In this document: in pieces, positions 10,622-18,139 of the stretch
How positions within the stretch are numbered: position 1 is the stretch's first letter
Layout of the letters: every line of letters starts with the position of its first letter
The notes under the pieces: generated by a model
Database searches by the model: none
What the model was told of the DNA's origin: nothing
What the model saw: the letters and a program-made list of their open reading frames with translations, nothing else
NCBI RefSeq assembly: GCF_036346855.1
Contig: NZ_CP107841.1
Span: forward strand, 3,414,001 to 3,478,000
DNA: 64,000 nucleotides
Direction of reading: 5' to 3'
Source: Streptomyces europaeiscabiei
GTDB lineage: Bacteria; Actinomycetota; Actinomycetes; Streptomycetales; Streptomycetaceae
Position numbers and translations under genes: made by a program

Positions 10622-11929
10622 TCAGGAACGCCCCGCCAGACGCACGTGAAGGGAGCGTGCCGAGGCGTCGGTGAGGGACGCGATCTGGTCGACGATCACG
10701 CGCTTGCGGGCGCGGTCGTCGGGTGCCTGGTCGAAGAGCGCGCGGAACTGGGGCTCCAGCCCGTCCGGGGCGCGGGCGGTGAGCGCCTCGGCCAGCTCCG
10801 CGACCACGATCCGCTGGTCCGCGCGGAGCCGCTCCTGCTCGGCCCGCTGCATCACATAGCGGTCGGCGACGGCCTTGAGGACCGCGCACTCCAGGCGCGT
10901 CTCGTGCGGGACGACCAGTTCGGCGCTGTACCGGGTGAGGGGGCCGGTGCCGTACGCCTGCCGGGTGGCACCCTCGGCGGCGAGGCAGAAGCGGCCGATG
11001 AGCTGGCTGGTGGCGTCCTTCAGACGGGCCTGGGCGACGGCCGTTCCGTCGTAGCCGTGCGGCCACCACTCCTGGTCGAGGAGGCGGTCGAGGGCCTCGG
11101 CGAGTTCGGCCGGGTCGGTGTCGGCGGGCACGTACCGGCCGCGCGCGACCTCGAACACCGCCTGCCGTTCGGGCTCGGCGTGGAGGCAGTTGGGGTCGAT
11201 GTGGCCCGCGTGGAGGCCGTCCTCGACATCGTGCACGGAGTACGCCACGTCGTCCGACCAGTCCATGACCTGGGCCTCGAAGGTGGTGCTGGTGCCGGGG
11301 GCGTCCTTGCGAACCCAGTCGAACACCGGGCGGTCGTCGTCGTAGACGCCGAACTTGGGGGACTTCCGGTCGGTGGGGTGGGCGCCGCGCGGCCAGGGGT
11401 ACTTGGTGGCGGCGTCCAGGGCGGCGCGGGTGAGGTTGAGGCCGACGCTGACGAGTTCGCCGGTGGTCTCCGACCGTACGAAGCGTTTGGGTTCGATCCT
11501 CGTCAGCAGGCGCAGGGACTGGGCATTGCCCTCGAAGCCGCCGCAGTCCTCGGCGAACTCGTTCAGTGCCTGTTCGCCGTTGTGACCGAAGGGAGGGTGG
11601 CCGAGGTCGTGGGAGAGGCAGGCGGCCTCGACGAGGTCCGGGTCGCAGCCGAGGGCCGCGCCCAGCTCGCGGCCGACCTGGGCGCACTCCAGGGAGTGGG
11701 TGAGGCGGGTGCGGGGGCTGGAGTCCCAGGCGATGTTGCGCGTGCCGGGTGTGACGACCTGGGTCTTGCCGGCGAGTCTGCGCAGGGCCGAGGAGTGGAG
11801 TACACGGGCACGGTCGCGTTGGAAGGCGGTGCGGCCGGGGCGTTTGTCGGGTTCCGGGGCGTAGCGCTCCGCGGAGGGCGGGTCGTAGTCGGCCGGGGCG
11901 TCGTAGCTGGGGGGTGCGGTGCCTTCCAT
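10622..11929 (-). CDS. dgt: Deoxyguanosinetriphosphate triphosphohydrolase-like protein
   Basis: HD-domain phosphohydrolase predicted to convert dGTP (or dNTPs) to deoxynucleoside and triphosphate, tuning nucleotide pools. The N-terminus carries the family motif [20 protein letters not shown]. The HD residues follow: RTRLTHSLE, then [16 protein letters not shown] and a later Asp in [14 protein letters not shown]. The open frame extends far upstream, but homology-like sequence starts at [12 protein letters not shown], giving ATG at 11929 and 435 residues. The upstream extension to 12505 overlaps the chelatase gene and is a shadow. It lies close to dnaG, which fits a housekeeping replication role. 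Confidence 0.9.
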   Translation of the reverse strand: MEGTAPPSYDAPADYDPPSAERYAPEPDKRPGRTAFQRDRARVLHSSALRRLAGKTQVVTPGTRNIAWDSSPRTRLTHSLECAQVGRELGAALGCDPDLVEAACLSHDLGHPPFGHNGEQALNEFAEDCGGFEGNAQSLRLLTRIEPKRFVRSETTGELVSVGLNLTRAALDAATKYPWPRGAHPTDRKSPKFGVYDDDRPVFDWVRKDAPGTSTTFEAQVMDWSDDVAYSVHDVEDGLHAGHIDPNCLHAEPERQAVFEVARGRYVPADTDPAELAEALDRLLDQEWWPHGYDGTAVAQARLKDATSQLIGRFCLAAEGATRQAYGTGPLTRYSAELVVPHETRLECAVLKAVADRYVMQRAEQERLRADQRIVVAELAEALTARAPDGLEPQFRALFDQAPDDRARKRVIVDQIASLTDASARSLHVRLAGRS

Positions 11930-11989
11930 GATTCGACAGTAAGCGGAGGCTGTGACAAATGGGTGCCTACTCGTCTGCCGGGTTCTCCC

Positions 11990-12075
11990 GGGCGGCGGGT
12001 GCGGGTTGTTCGTGGCCGGTCGCGCCCACGCGGCGGAGCCGCACATCGATACGGCCCCGCACCCCTCAAGGGGCG
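11990..12075. repeat. Dispersed repeat family B copy, inverted
   Basis: Inverted copy of the repeat at 7071-7160 (GTGGCCGGTCGCGCCCACGC, then GGCGGAGCCGCACATCGATA), followed by a CCCCTCAAGGGG hairpin. It lies between dgt and the 3' end of the chelatase gene. It may act as a processing or termination element; function not known. Confidence 0.5.
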
Positions 12076-12105
12076 CTCCTGCGGGCCGGGAGTTCCACAG
12101 CTTCT

Positions 12106-12966
12106 CTATGCCGACGCCAGCGCGGGCAGCGTCCTGGCCCCGGTTGCCAGGGACTCGTCGTAGCGGTGCAGGACCAGGCGAGCCATCGTCGGGTGGGCGC
12201 CCAAGGGGGCCGCGGCGATCCAAGGGGCGGCCTCCGCGCACTCCCTGGCGAAGCGGCCGGGGGCGGTGAAGTAGGAGGCCATGGCTATGCGGGTGCGGCC
12301 CAGGGCGGTGAGGGTGCGGACTGCGTCGGCGACGGTGGGGGCGGCGGCCGATGCGTAGGCCGGGACGACCGGGACGCCGAGGCGGTCGGCGAGGAGTTGG
12401 GCCGTGCGGCCGGTGTCCTCGGCCGCCTCGGGGTCGCGGGAGCCGGCGGCGGCGAGGATCACGGCGCCGGTGCGGCGGGTGGCGTCGTTCAGCCGCGTGC
12501 GCCATCCGGCCTCGACGAGGCGGGTGTGCAGGGCGTCCACGAGGAGGGGGTGCGGGCCGAGAGGGGCGGCCAGGCGGGTGCGGGCCTCGGCGGCCGCGGC
12601 CATCTCGGGGATGTCCTGCTTGACGTGGTAGCCGCGGCTGAGGAGGAGGGGGACGAGGACGGCTTCCCGGTCGCCGAGTGCGGCGAGGGTGTCGGGGAGC
12701 AGGGGCTCGTTCAGCTCGATGTGGCCGAGGTGCACGGCCAGGCCGGGGCGCTGCTCGCGGACGCGGTCCATGAGGGTGCGTACGGTCGCCAGGGCGCGCG
12801 GGTCGCGGCTGCCGTGCGCCACGAGGACCAGCGCGGGCGGGGCCTGGCGCCGGGTTCCGTTGCGGGAGACGAGGCTGAGCTGGGAGGCCAGCTGGTCACT
12901 GATCAGGTTCATGATGTGCGCCGTACTGTCGAGGTCCGCGTTCGACTTGCTCGTCGTCGCCGTCAT
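12106..12966 (-). CDS. Sirohydrochlorin chelatase (CbiX family)
   Basis: Class II chelatase predicted to insert Fe2+ (siroheme) or Co2+ (B12 pathway) into sirohydrochlorin in the cytoplasm. Two CbiX-like repeats are visible. The first starts at [13 protein letters not shown] (about residue 47) with the active-site His, and [18 protein letters not shown] (about 105) supplies the second His. The second half contains ILAAAGSRD (about 170) and [13 protein letters not shown]. The length of 286 is typical of the two-domain form. It lies 2.5 kb from nasA and 18 kb from nirB, whose siroheme it could supply (inference). The first 40 residues are not conserved, so ATG at residue 19 is a possible alternative start. 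Confidence 0.85.
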   Translation of the reverse strand: MTATTSKSNADLDSTAHIMNLISDQLASQLSLVSRNGTRRQAPPALVLVAHGSRDPRALATVRTLMDRVREQRPGLAVHLGHIELNEPLLPDTLAALGDREAVLVPLLLSRGYHVKQDIPEMAAAAEARTRLAAPLGPHPLLVDALHTRLVEAGWRTRLNDATRRTGAVILAAAGSRDPEAAEDTGRTAQLLADRLGVPVVPAYASAAAPTVADAVRTLTALGRTRIAMASYFTAPGRFARECAEAAPWIAAAPLGAHPTMARLVLHRYDESLATGARTLPALASA

Positions 12967-13026
12967 GTACCGATGGTGCCGGGGGGAGGTTGCCTCCCCG
13001 TTGCACGGTGGTGACGGGTGTTTTCC

Positions 13027-13064
13027 GGCGGTTCACCGCACGCCTTGGAGGTGTGTGAACCGCC
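13027..13064. promoter_or_regulatory. Inverted repeat between chelatase and SanA-like gene
   Basis: A 10-bp perfect inverted repeat GGCGGTTCAC ... GTGAACCGCC with an 18-nt spacer lies in the divergent region. A third related sequence (GGCGGTGAACC) lies about 50 nt further on. It could be an operator for the chelatase promoter or a hairpin. Function is inference only. Confidence 0.35.
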
Positions 13065-13223
13065 ACGACCTGGCGTTTCGACTCGTTCGAGTGAAGCTTG
13101 TCACCCTGGGCGGTGAACCGGAGCGATGCTGATGACGTCTTCGTTGGTCGGAAAGGCGGGCACTGTCGGGCCCGTCGGAAACACCCAGGACACATATGGG
13201 TCGACGAACGGGGGTGGGCCGCC

Positions 13224-13907
13224 GTGAGGCGTGTCTGGCGGGTGATTCGGCTGCCGCGTACACGGACGGGGCGGCGGCGGGCCGTGCAGGCGGTGATGCT
13301 GCTGTGCACGCTGGCGCTGCTCCCCTCGACCTGGATGTTCACGGCGGCCGACGACCGACTGCGGACCACGGCCGACGTGCCGCGCACCGAGGTCGCGATG
13401 GTCTTCGGCGCGGGGCTGTGGCAGGGCGAGCCGTCCCCGTATCTCGCGCGCCGGCTGGACGCGGCGGCCGAGCTGTACCGGTCGGGCCGGATCAAGGTGG
13501 TGCTGGTCACCGGGGACAACAGCCGCGAGGAGTACGACGAGCCGGACGCGATGCGCGGCTACCTCACCGACCACGGCGTGCCCGACGACCGCATCGTCAG
13601 TGACTACGCCGGGTTCGACACCTGGGACTCCTGCGTCCGCGCCAGGAAGATCTTCGGCGTGGACCGCGCGGTGCTCATCAGCCAGGGCTTCCACATACGC
13701 CGGGCGGTCGCGCTGTGCCAGGAGGCGGGCGTCGAGTCGTACGGCGTCGGGGTGCAGGACCGACACGACGGGACCTGGTACTACGGGGCCACCCGTGAGC
13801 TGTTCGCGGCGGGCAAGGCCTCCCTGGACGCGCTCTTCGAGCCGGACCCCCGCTTCCTCGGTCCTGAGGAAACGGGGGTCTCGAAGGCGCTCGCGTCGGC
13901 CGGCTGA
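13224..13907 (+). CDS. SanA/YdcF family (DUF218) membrane-anchored protein
   Basis: Member of the DUF218 family, which includes Escherichia coli SanA (vancomycin exclusion). The biochemical role is not settled. One N-terminal transmembrane anchor (VMLLCTLALLPSTWMF) is followed by an extracytoplasmic domain with the family pattern: VAMVFGAGLWQGEPSPYLARR, IKVVLVTGDNS, EPDAMRGYL and TWDSCVRARKIFG, then VLISQGFHIRRAV. The frame is open from 13098, but GTG 13224 places the basic/hydrophobic anchor at the N-terminus and has GGGGGTGG upstream, giving 227 residues. It is divergent from the chelatase. A cell-envelope role is likely. Confidence 0.82.
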   Translation: MRRVWRVIRLPRTRTGRRRAVQAVMLLCTLALLPSTWMFTAADDRLRTTADVPRTEVAMVFGAGLWQGEPSPYLARRLDAAAELYRSGRIKVVLVTGDNSREEYDEPDAMRGYLTDHGVPDDRIVSDYAGFDTWDSCVRARKIFGVDRAVLISQGFHIRRAVALCQEAGVESYGVGVQDRHDGTWYYGATRELFAAGKASLDALFEPDPRFLGPEETGVSKALASAG

Positions 13908-13938
13908 CGGGACTTGTCCCGGGGCGGCGGGCGCACGG

Positions 13939-15168
13939 TCAGAACCAGTGCAGGCAGTGCGGGGGCCGCTCGGCGCGGAAGAGGGCGTCGGCGAGGGTGG
14001 CCGCACCCGGGCGGTGGGCCCGGATGTGTCCGGCACGCACAAGCGTGCTCGGGGCGGTGCCGCCGAGGTAGACCGAACCCAGGTCGCGCACGTCCAGGGA
14101 CAGGTCGGGCTCCCGGTCCGTCGGAACGCAGTCGGCCTTGCCGTCCCGGACGGTCAGCAGGTAGCGGCCGTGCTCGCCGAGGAACGGGTCCTCGACGTCG
14201 AGGACGAGTTCGCCGTCCATGAACCAGCCGCGCGCCGTCAGAGCACGCGGGACGTCCAGCAGCCGCACCCAGAGCCAGTCCATGTCGCCGCTCACCTCGC
14301 CGGCGCGGAAGTCCGCGAGCTGCCAGCGCAGCGGGTGCTCGTGCGGGACCTGCTTGAACACGACCTGAGAGACCAGGTCGTGTCCGAGTACGAACCGGGC
14401 CAGGGCCGTGAAGACGGCGTCGTCGGTGGTGATGGTCTCGTCGACCGTCAGGGTGCCGGACTCGATCGAGTAGCTGGCGTACCCGTCCGGGACGCCGTCG
14501 GTGTCACGGTGAACGGCGACATAGCGCGGCGCCGGCGAGATCGGGGGCTGCCCCGCGCGCAGGGCCCACCAGCGGTGCGGCCGGGACAGCGCGCCGGGCT
14601 GTGCGCGGCGATACCGGTCGTAGACCTCTTCCAGGATCTCGCCGCACTCGGCACGCCGCAGCACCTCGACCGAGCCGTTGTCCGAGCCGGCCGTCGGCGC
14701 GCCGGCCACCGCGCGCGCCCGGGGAACGGCGAGGGCGGCCTTGTGGCGCGGCACCGTCAGCCGCGCCGTGCAGGTCGCCGGTCCGTAGCCGAACCTGCCG
14801 TAGATCGTGGCCTCGGAGGCCAGCAGTACGGAGAGGAACTCCTCACGGGCCCGCAACTCGGCGAGCTGATGCCGCATCATCGCGCTGAGCACGCCTTGGC
14901 GCCGGTGCGAGGGCAGGACGCCGACGGCGGTCACCCCGGAGGCCGGGACGATGGTCTCGCCGGGCAGGGTGAGCTCGAAGGAGTGTGCGGCGGCGGTGCC
15001 GACGGGCCGCCCGTCCGCCGTCAGGGCGAGCAGGCAGCGGTCCGTTTCGAGCGCCGACCACCAGAGCCCGCCGCCTTCGACCGGGGTTTCCGGGAAGTAC
15101 CCGAACGCGGTATGGACTGTGTCGATGAAGACGTCAAAGTCCTCATCGGTCGTCAAACGGATCTCCAT
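13939..15168 (-). CDS. Eis-like GNAT family N-acetyltransferase
   Basis: Cytoplasmic acetyl-CoA-dependent acetyltransferase of the Eis architecture: a double GNAT region plus a C-terminal sterol-carrier-like domain. The acetyl-CoA motif VGVLPSHRRQGVLSAMMRH is at about residues 82-100, and the FGYGPA patch of Eis proteins near 128. The chain ends in ...HWF; in Eis enzymes the terminal carboxylate acts in catalysis (family knowledge). Eis homologues acetylate lysines or aminoglycosides, but the substrate here is unknown. ATG start and 409 residues match the family. Its end is 31 nt from the SanA-like gene end (convergent). Confidence 0.9.
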   Translation of the reverse strand: MEIRLTTDEDFDVFIDTVHTAFGYFPETPVEGGGLWWSALETDRCLLALTADGRPVGTAAAHSFELTLPGETIVPASGVTAVGVLPSHRRQGVLSAMMRHQLAELRAREEFLSVLLASEATIYGRFGYGPATCTARLTVPRHKAALAVPRARAVAGAPTAGSDNGSVEVLRRAECGEILEEVYDRYRRAQPGALSRPHRWWALRAGQPPISPAPRYVAVHRDTDGVPDGYASYSIESGTLTVDETITTDDAVFTALARFVLGHDLVSQVVFKQVPHEHPLRWQLADFRAGEVSGDMDWLWVRLLDVPRALTARGWFMDGELVLDVEDPFLGEHGRYLLTVRDGKADCVPTDREPDLSLDVRDLGSVYLGGTAPSTLVRAGHIRAHRPGAATLADALFRAERPPHCLHWF

Positions 15169-15457
15169 CGCCGCCGCAGCCCCCTCTGGATAACGGCACC
15201 ACGACTCGTGGTGTCAGGCCACAGTGCAGCGTCGCCCCCGTGGCCAGGGCAAGCGAATTACGGCCGGTCCGCGGCTGGTCACGGCGCGCCCGGGTCCGGC
15301 CCGGCATCGAGGCGTGAGTCGCCGTGGGCGGCTCCGCGGCGCCGGGCCGGGGCCTTCACCGCGGCGCCCGGCCCCTCGCACCGGCGGCACCGGGCCCTCG
15401 CACCGCGGCGCCGACACCGGCTCCTCACGCCGGGTCCGGGCGCGCCGGGAGGTCCCC
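15169..15457. other. Divergent intergenic region upstream of nasA
   Basis: Spacer between the divergent acetyltransferase and nasA genes. It holds an 8-bp inverted repeat (CACCACGA/TCGTGGTG around 15198-15214) close to the acetyltransferase start, and a stretch of imperfect GCGCCG-rich repeats at about 15330-15420. No convincing gene is seen. Confidence 0.45.
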
Positions 15458-15495
15458 GTGCCGGTCGCGTAACGGGGAGCGTCCCGGCGCGTAAC
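15458..15495 (+). promoter_or_regulatory. Putative GlnR box upstream of nasA
   Basis: Two GTAAC half-sites at 15469-15473 and 15491-15495 are exactly 22 nt apart, the spacing of the Streptomyces GlnR box (gTnAc-n6-GaAAc repeated). A partial a-site GTGCC lies 11 nt before the first. The last half-site is 23 nt from the nasA ATG. The nitrite reductase operon has a matching arrangement at the same distance (30785-30822). nasA is an established GlnR target in S. coelicolor. The a-sites are poor matches, so binding needs testing. Confidence 0.6.
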
Positions 15496-15518
15496 ACGCC
15501 CGCCGCACGCTGAACGGT

Positions 15519-17657
15519 ATGCAGAACTCCGCGACGCCCACCCACTGCCCGTACTGCGCCCTGCAGTGCGGAATGAACCTGACGCCCGGTGCGGACGGGT
15601 CCGACGGTGTCGTAGTGGTGACGGAGCGCGCGGACTTCCCGGTGAACCGGGGAGCGCTGTGCGGCAAGGGCCGTACGGCGCCGGCGGTGCTCTCGTCCCG
15701 GGTCAGGCTGACCAGTCCCTTGGTCAGAAGGGCGGGCGTCCTGGAACCCGCCTCCTGGGACGAGGCACTCGACCGGATCGCGGAGGGGCTCACCCGCACG
15801 CGTACGGAACATGGTCCGGACGCGTGCGGCGTGTTCGGCGGCGGCGGGCTCACGAACGAGAAGGCCTACGCGCTCGGCAAGTTCGCGCGGGTGGTGCTCG
15901 GCACCTCGCAGATCGACTACAACGGCCGTTTCTGCATGTCATCGGCGGCAGCCGCCGGGATGAAGGCATTCGGGCTCGACCGGGGTCTGCCGTTCCCGCT
16001 GGAGGACATCCCGAAGACCGGGTGTGTCGTCCTCGTCGGCTCCAATCTCGCGGAGACCATGCCGCCGGCGCTGCGCTATCTCACCGAGCTGAAGGAGAAC
16101 GGCGGCAAGCTGATCGTCATCGATCCGCGCCGCACCCGTACGGCCGAACAGGCCGACCTGCATCTGTCCCCGCGCCCCGGCAGCGATCTCGCCCTGGCCC
16201 TCGGCCTGTTGCACCTGATCGTGGCCGAGGGGCGGACGGACGAGGAGTACATCCGCGAGCGGACGAGCGGATGGGAGGAGGCCCGGGCGGCGGCCATGGC
16301 GCACTGGCCGGAGTACGTGGAACGGATCACGGGGGTGTCCGTTCCCGAACTCCGCGAGGCGGTACGGCTGTTCTGCGAGCCGGAGCACGCGATGGTGCTC
16401 ACCGCGCGCGGGCCCGAGCAGCAGTCCAAGGGCACGGACACCGTCGGCGCGTGGATCAACCTCACGCTGGCGACGGGCCGGGCCGGACGGCCGCTGTCCG
16501 GGTACGGCTGCCTCACCGGGCAGGGCAACGGGCAGGGCGGACGTGAGCACGGCCAGAAGGCCGACCAGCTGCCCGGCTACCGCAAGCTGGTCGACCCCGA
16601 GGCCCGGCGGCACGTCGCCGAGGTCTGGGGCGTGGACCCGGACAGCCTGCCCGGACCGGGCCGCAGCGCGTACGAGTTGCTGGACGCGCTCGGCGGCGAC
16701 ATCAAGTCGCTGCTGCTGATGGGCTCCAACCCGGTGGTGTCGGCGCCGCGTGCCGCGCACATCGAGGAGCGGATCAAGTCTCTGGACTTCCTGGCCGTGT
16801 GCGATGTCGTGCTGTCGGAGACGGCGGCGCTCGCGGACGTCGTGCTGCCGGTGACGCAGTGGGCGGAGGAGACCGGCACGACGACCAATCTGGAGGGCCG
16901 GGTGCTGCTGCGGCGGCAGGCGATCACCCCGCCCGACGGCGTCCGCAGCGACCTGGAGGTCATGCACGAGCTGGCCGACCGGCTGGGCGTGGAGAAGGGT
17001 TTCGCGACCGACCCCGAGGAGGTCTTCGAGGAGCTGCGCCGGGCCAGCGCGGGTGGGCTCGCCGACTACTCGGGGATCACCTACCGGCGGCTGGCGGAGG
17101 AGAACGGGGTGTTCTGGCCCTGCCCGACGCCGGTCATCGACGCCGACTCCGTCCCGTCCACCGACGCGCCCCCCGTCCCGCCCACCGAGGTGCACCCCGG
17201 CACCCCGCGCCTCTTCCTCGACCGGTTCGCCACGGAGGACGGCCGGGCGTGGTTCGTGCCCGTGACGCACCGGGCGGCGGCAGAGGAGCCGGACGCCGAG
17301 TACCCGGTGCTGCTCACCACCGGACGCGTGGTCGCCCAGTACCAGTCGGGCGCCCAGACCCGGCGGGTCGACGAGCTGAACGCCGCCGCGCCCGGCCCGT
17401 TCGTGGAACTGCACCCCCGGCTGGCCGAGCGGCTCGGCGCGGCGGAGGGCGACCCGTTGGCCGTGGTCTCGCGGCGGGGGCGTGCCGTGGCCCCGGCCCG
17501 CATCACGACCGCCATCCGCCCCGACACGGTCTTCATGCCGTTCCACTGGCCGGGCGAGGGCCGCGCCAACACCCTCACCAACCCCGCCCTCGACCCCACC
17601 TCCCGCATGCCGGAGTTCAAGACGTGCGCGGTACGGGTGGAGACGTTGGGGAAGTGA
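15519..17657 (+). CDS. nasA: Assimilatory nitrate reductase catalytic subunit
   Basis: Cytoplasmic molybdopterin enzyme reducing nitrate to nitrite for nitrogen assimilation. The N-terminal [4Fe-4S] site is C10, C13, C17 and C48. A molybdopterin oxidoreductase domain follows (about 55-480, with GRFCMSSA supplying the Mo-region Cys near 146). A C-terminal dinucleotide-binding domain has GRVVAQYQSGAQTRR and FMPFHWPGEGRAN. At 712 residues it lacks the extra C-terminal [2Fe-2S] domain of Klebsiella-type NasA, so it probably takes electrons from a separate donor. The ATG has no good ribosome-binding site. The product nitrite would feed NirBD encoded 13 kb downstream. Confidence 0.92.
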   Translation: MQNSATPTHCPYCALQCGMNLTPGADGSDGVVVVTERADFPVNRGALCGKGRTAPAVLSSRVRLTSPLVRRAGVLEPASWDEALDRIAEGLTRTRTEHGPDACGVFGGGGLTNEKAYALGKFARVVLGTSQIDYNGRFCMSSAAAAGMKAFGLDRGLPFPLEDIPKTGCVVLVGSNLAETMPPALRYLTELKENGGKLIVIDPRRTRTAEQADLHLSPRPGSDLALALGLLHLIVAEGRTDEEYIRERTSGWEEARAAAMAHWPEYVERITGVSVPELREAVRLFCEPEHAMVLTARGPEQQSKGTDTVGAWINLTLATGRAGRPLSGYGCLTGQGNGQGGREHGQKADQLPGYRKLVDPEARRHVAEVWGVDPDSLPGPGRSAYELLDALGGDIKSLLLMGSNPVVSAPRAAHIEERIKSLDFLAVCDVVLSETAALADVVLPVTQWAEETGTTTNLEGRVLLRRQAITPPDGVRSDLEVMHELADRLGVEKGFATDPEEVFEELRRASAGGLADYSGITYRRLAEENGVFWPCPTPVIDADSVPSTDAPPVPPTEVHPGTPRLFLDRFATEDGRAWFVPVTHRAAAEEPDAEYPVLLTTGRVVAQYQSGAQTRRVDELNAAAPGPFVELHPRLAERLGAAEGDPLAVVSRRGRAVAPARITTAIRPDTVFMPFHWPGEGRANTLTNPALDPTSRMPEFKTCAVRVETLGK

Positions 17658-18139
17658 GGCCGGGACCGGGGACACGGCCGTGTTCGGGCCCGGACCCGGG
17701 AAGGGGCCCGGACCCGGGATGGGGTACGGACCCGGGATGGGGTACGGACCGGGGAGAGGCAACGACCCCGGGAGAGGGCCAGAAGACGAAGCGGGGTATC
17801 CGGTCTGCCTGAGCGGCGGCTCGGAGACCGTCATTACGGTTGTCGCGTCCTCGGTGTACTTTCCTGTCTCCTCGGCGGGCTCGGAGAGGTGGAGGGCTCC
17901 TCGTGCTCACGGCTCTCGTGGCGTCGGCGGGGCGGTAAGTGCGGTGCGGTCGGTGTGGGTGGTGCGATTGGTGTGGTTGATGCGGTCGTGAACAACATCG
18001 GCACCCGGCCTGCTTGAACATTCATGCTTTCCCGTACGTTGATCCCGTGTGGTTATCCCGATGCTTCGCAGAGGATGAGAACAGCGGACGCACAGCTCGC
18101 CGTGAACACTTGGGAGTACAGCCGACCCGGGGGGATCGC
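17658..18139. repeat. Intergenic region with 18-bp tandem repeats and a G/T-rich stretch
   Basis: 482 nt between nasA and the alpha-galactosidase. From 17692 to about 17760, directly after nasA, lie three full 18-bp units (GGACCCGGGATGGGGTAC type) and a partial fourth. From 17935 to 17990 the plus strand is strikingly G/T-rich. Around 18010-18110 the composition drops to lower GC, so the galactosidase promoter probably lies there. The galactosidase frame is open from 18014, but the sequence before 18140 does not look coding. Confidence 0.55.

Noticed and set aside
15939..17834. 631-residue frame antisense to nasA ending in GPYPIPGPYPIP repeats
   Set aside because: The repeat part comes from the 18-bp intergenic array and the rest mirrors nasA; no start signal.
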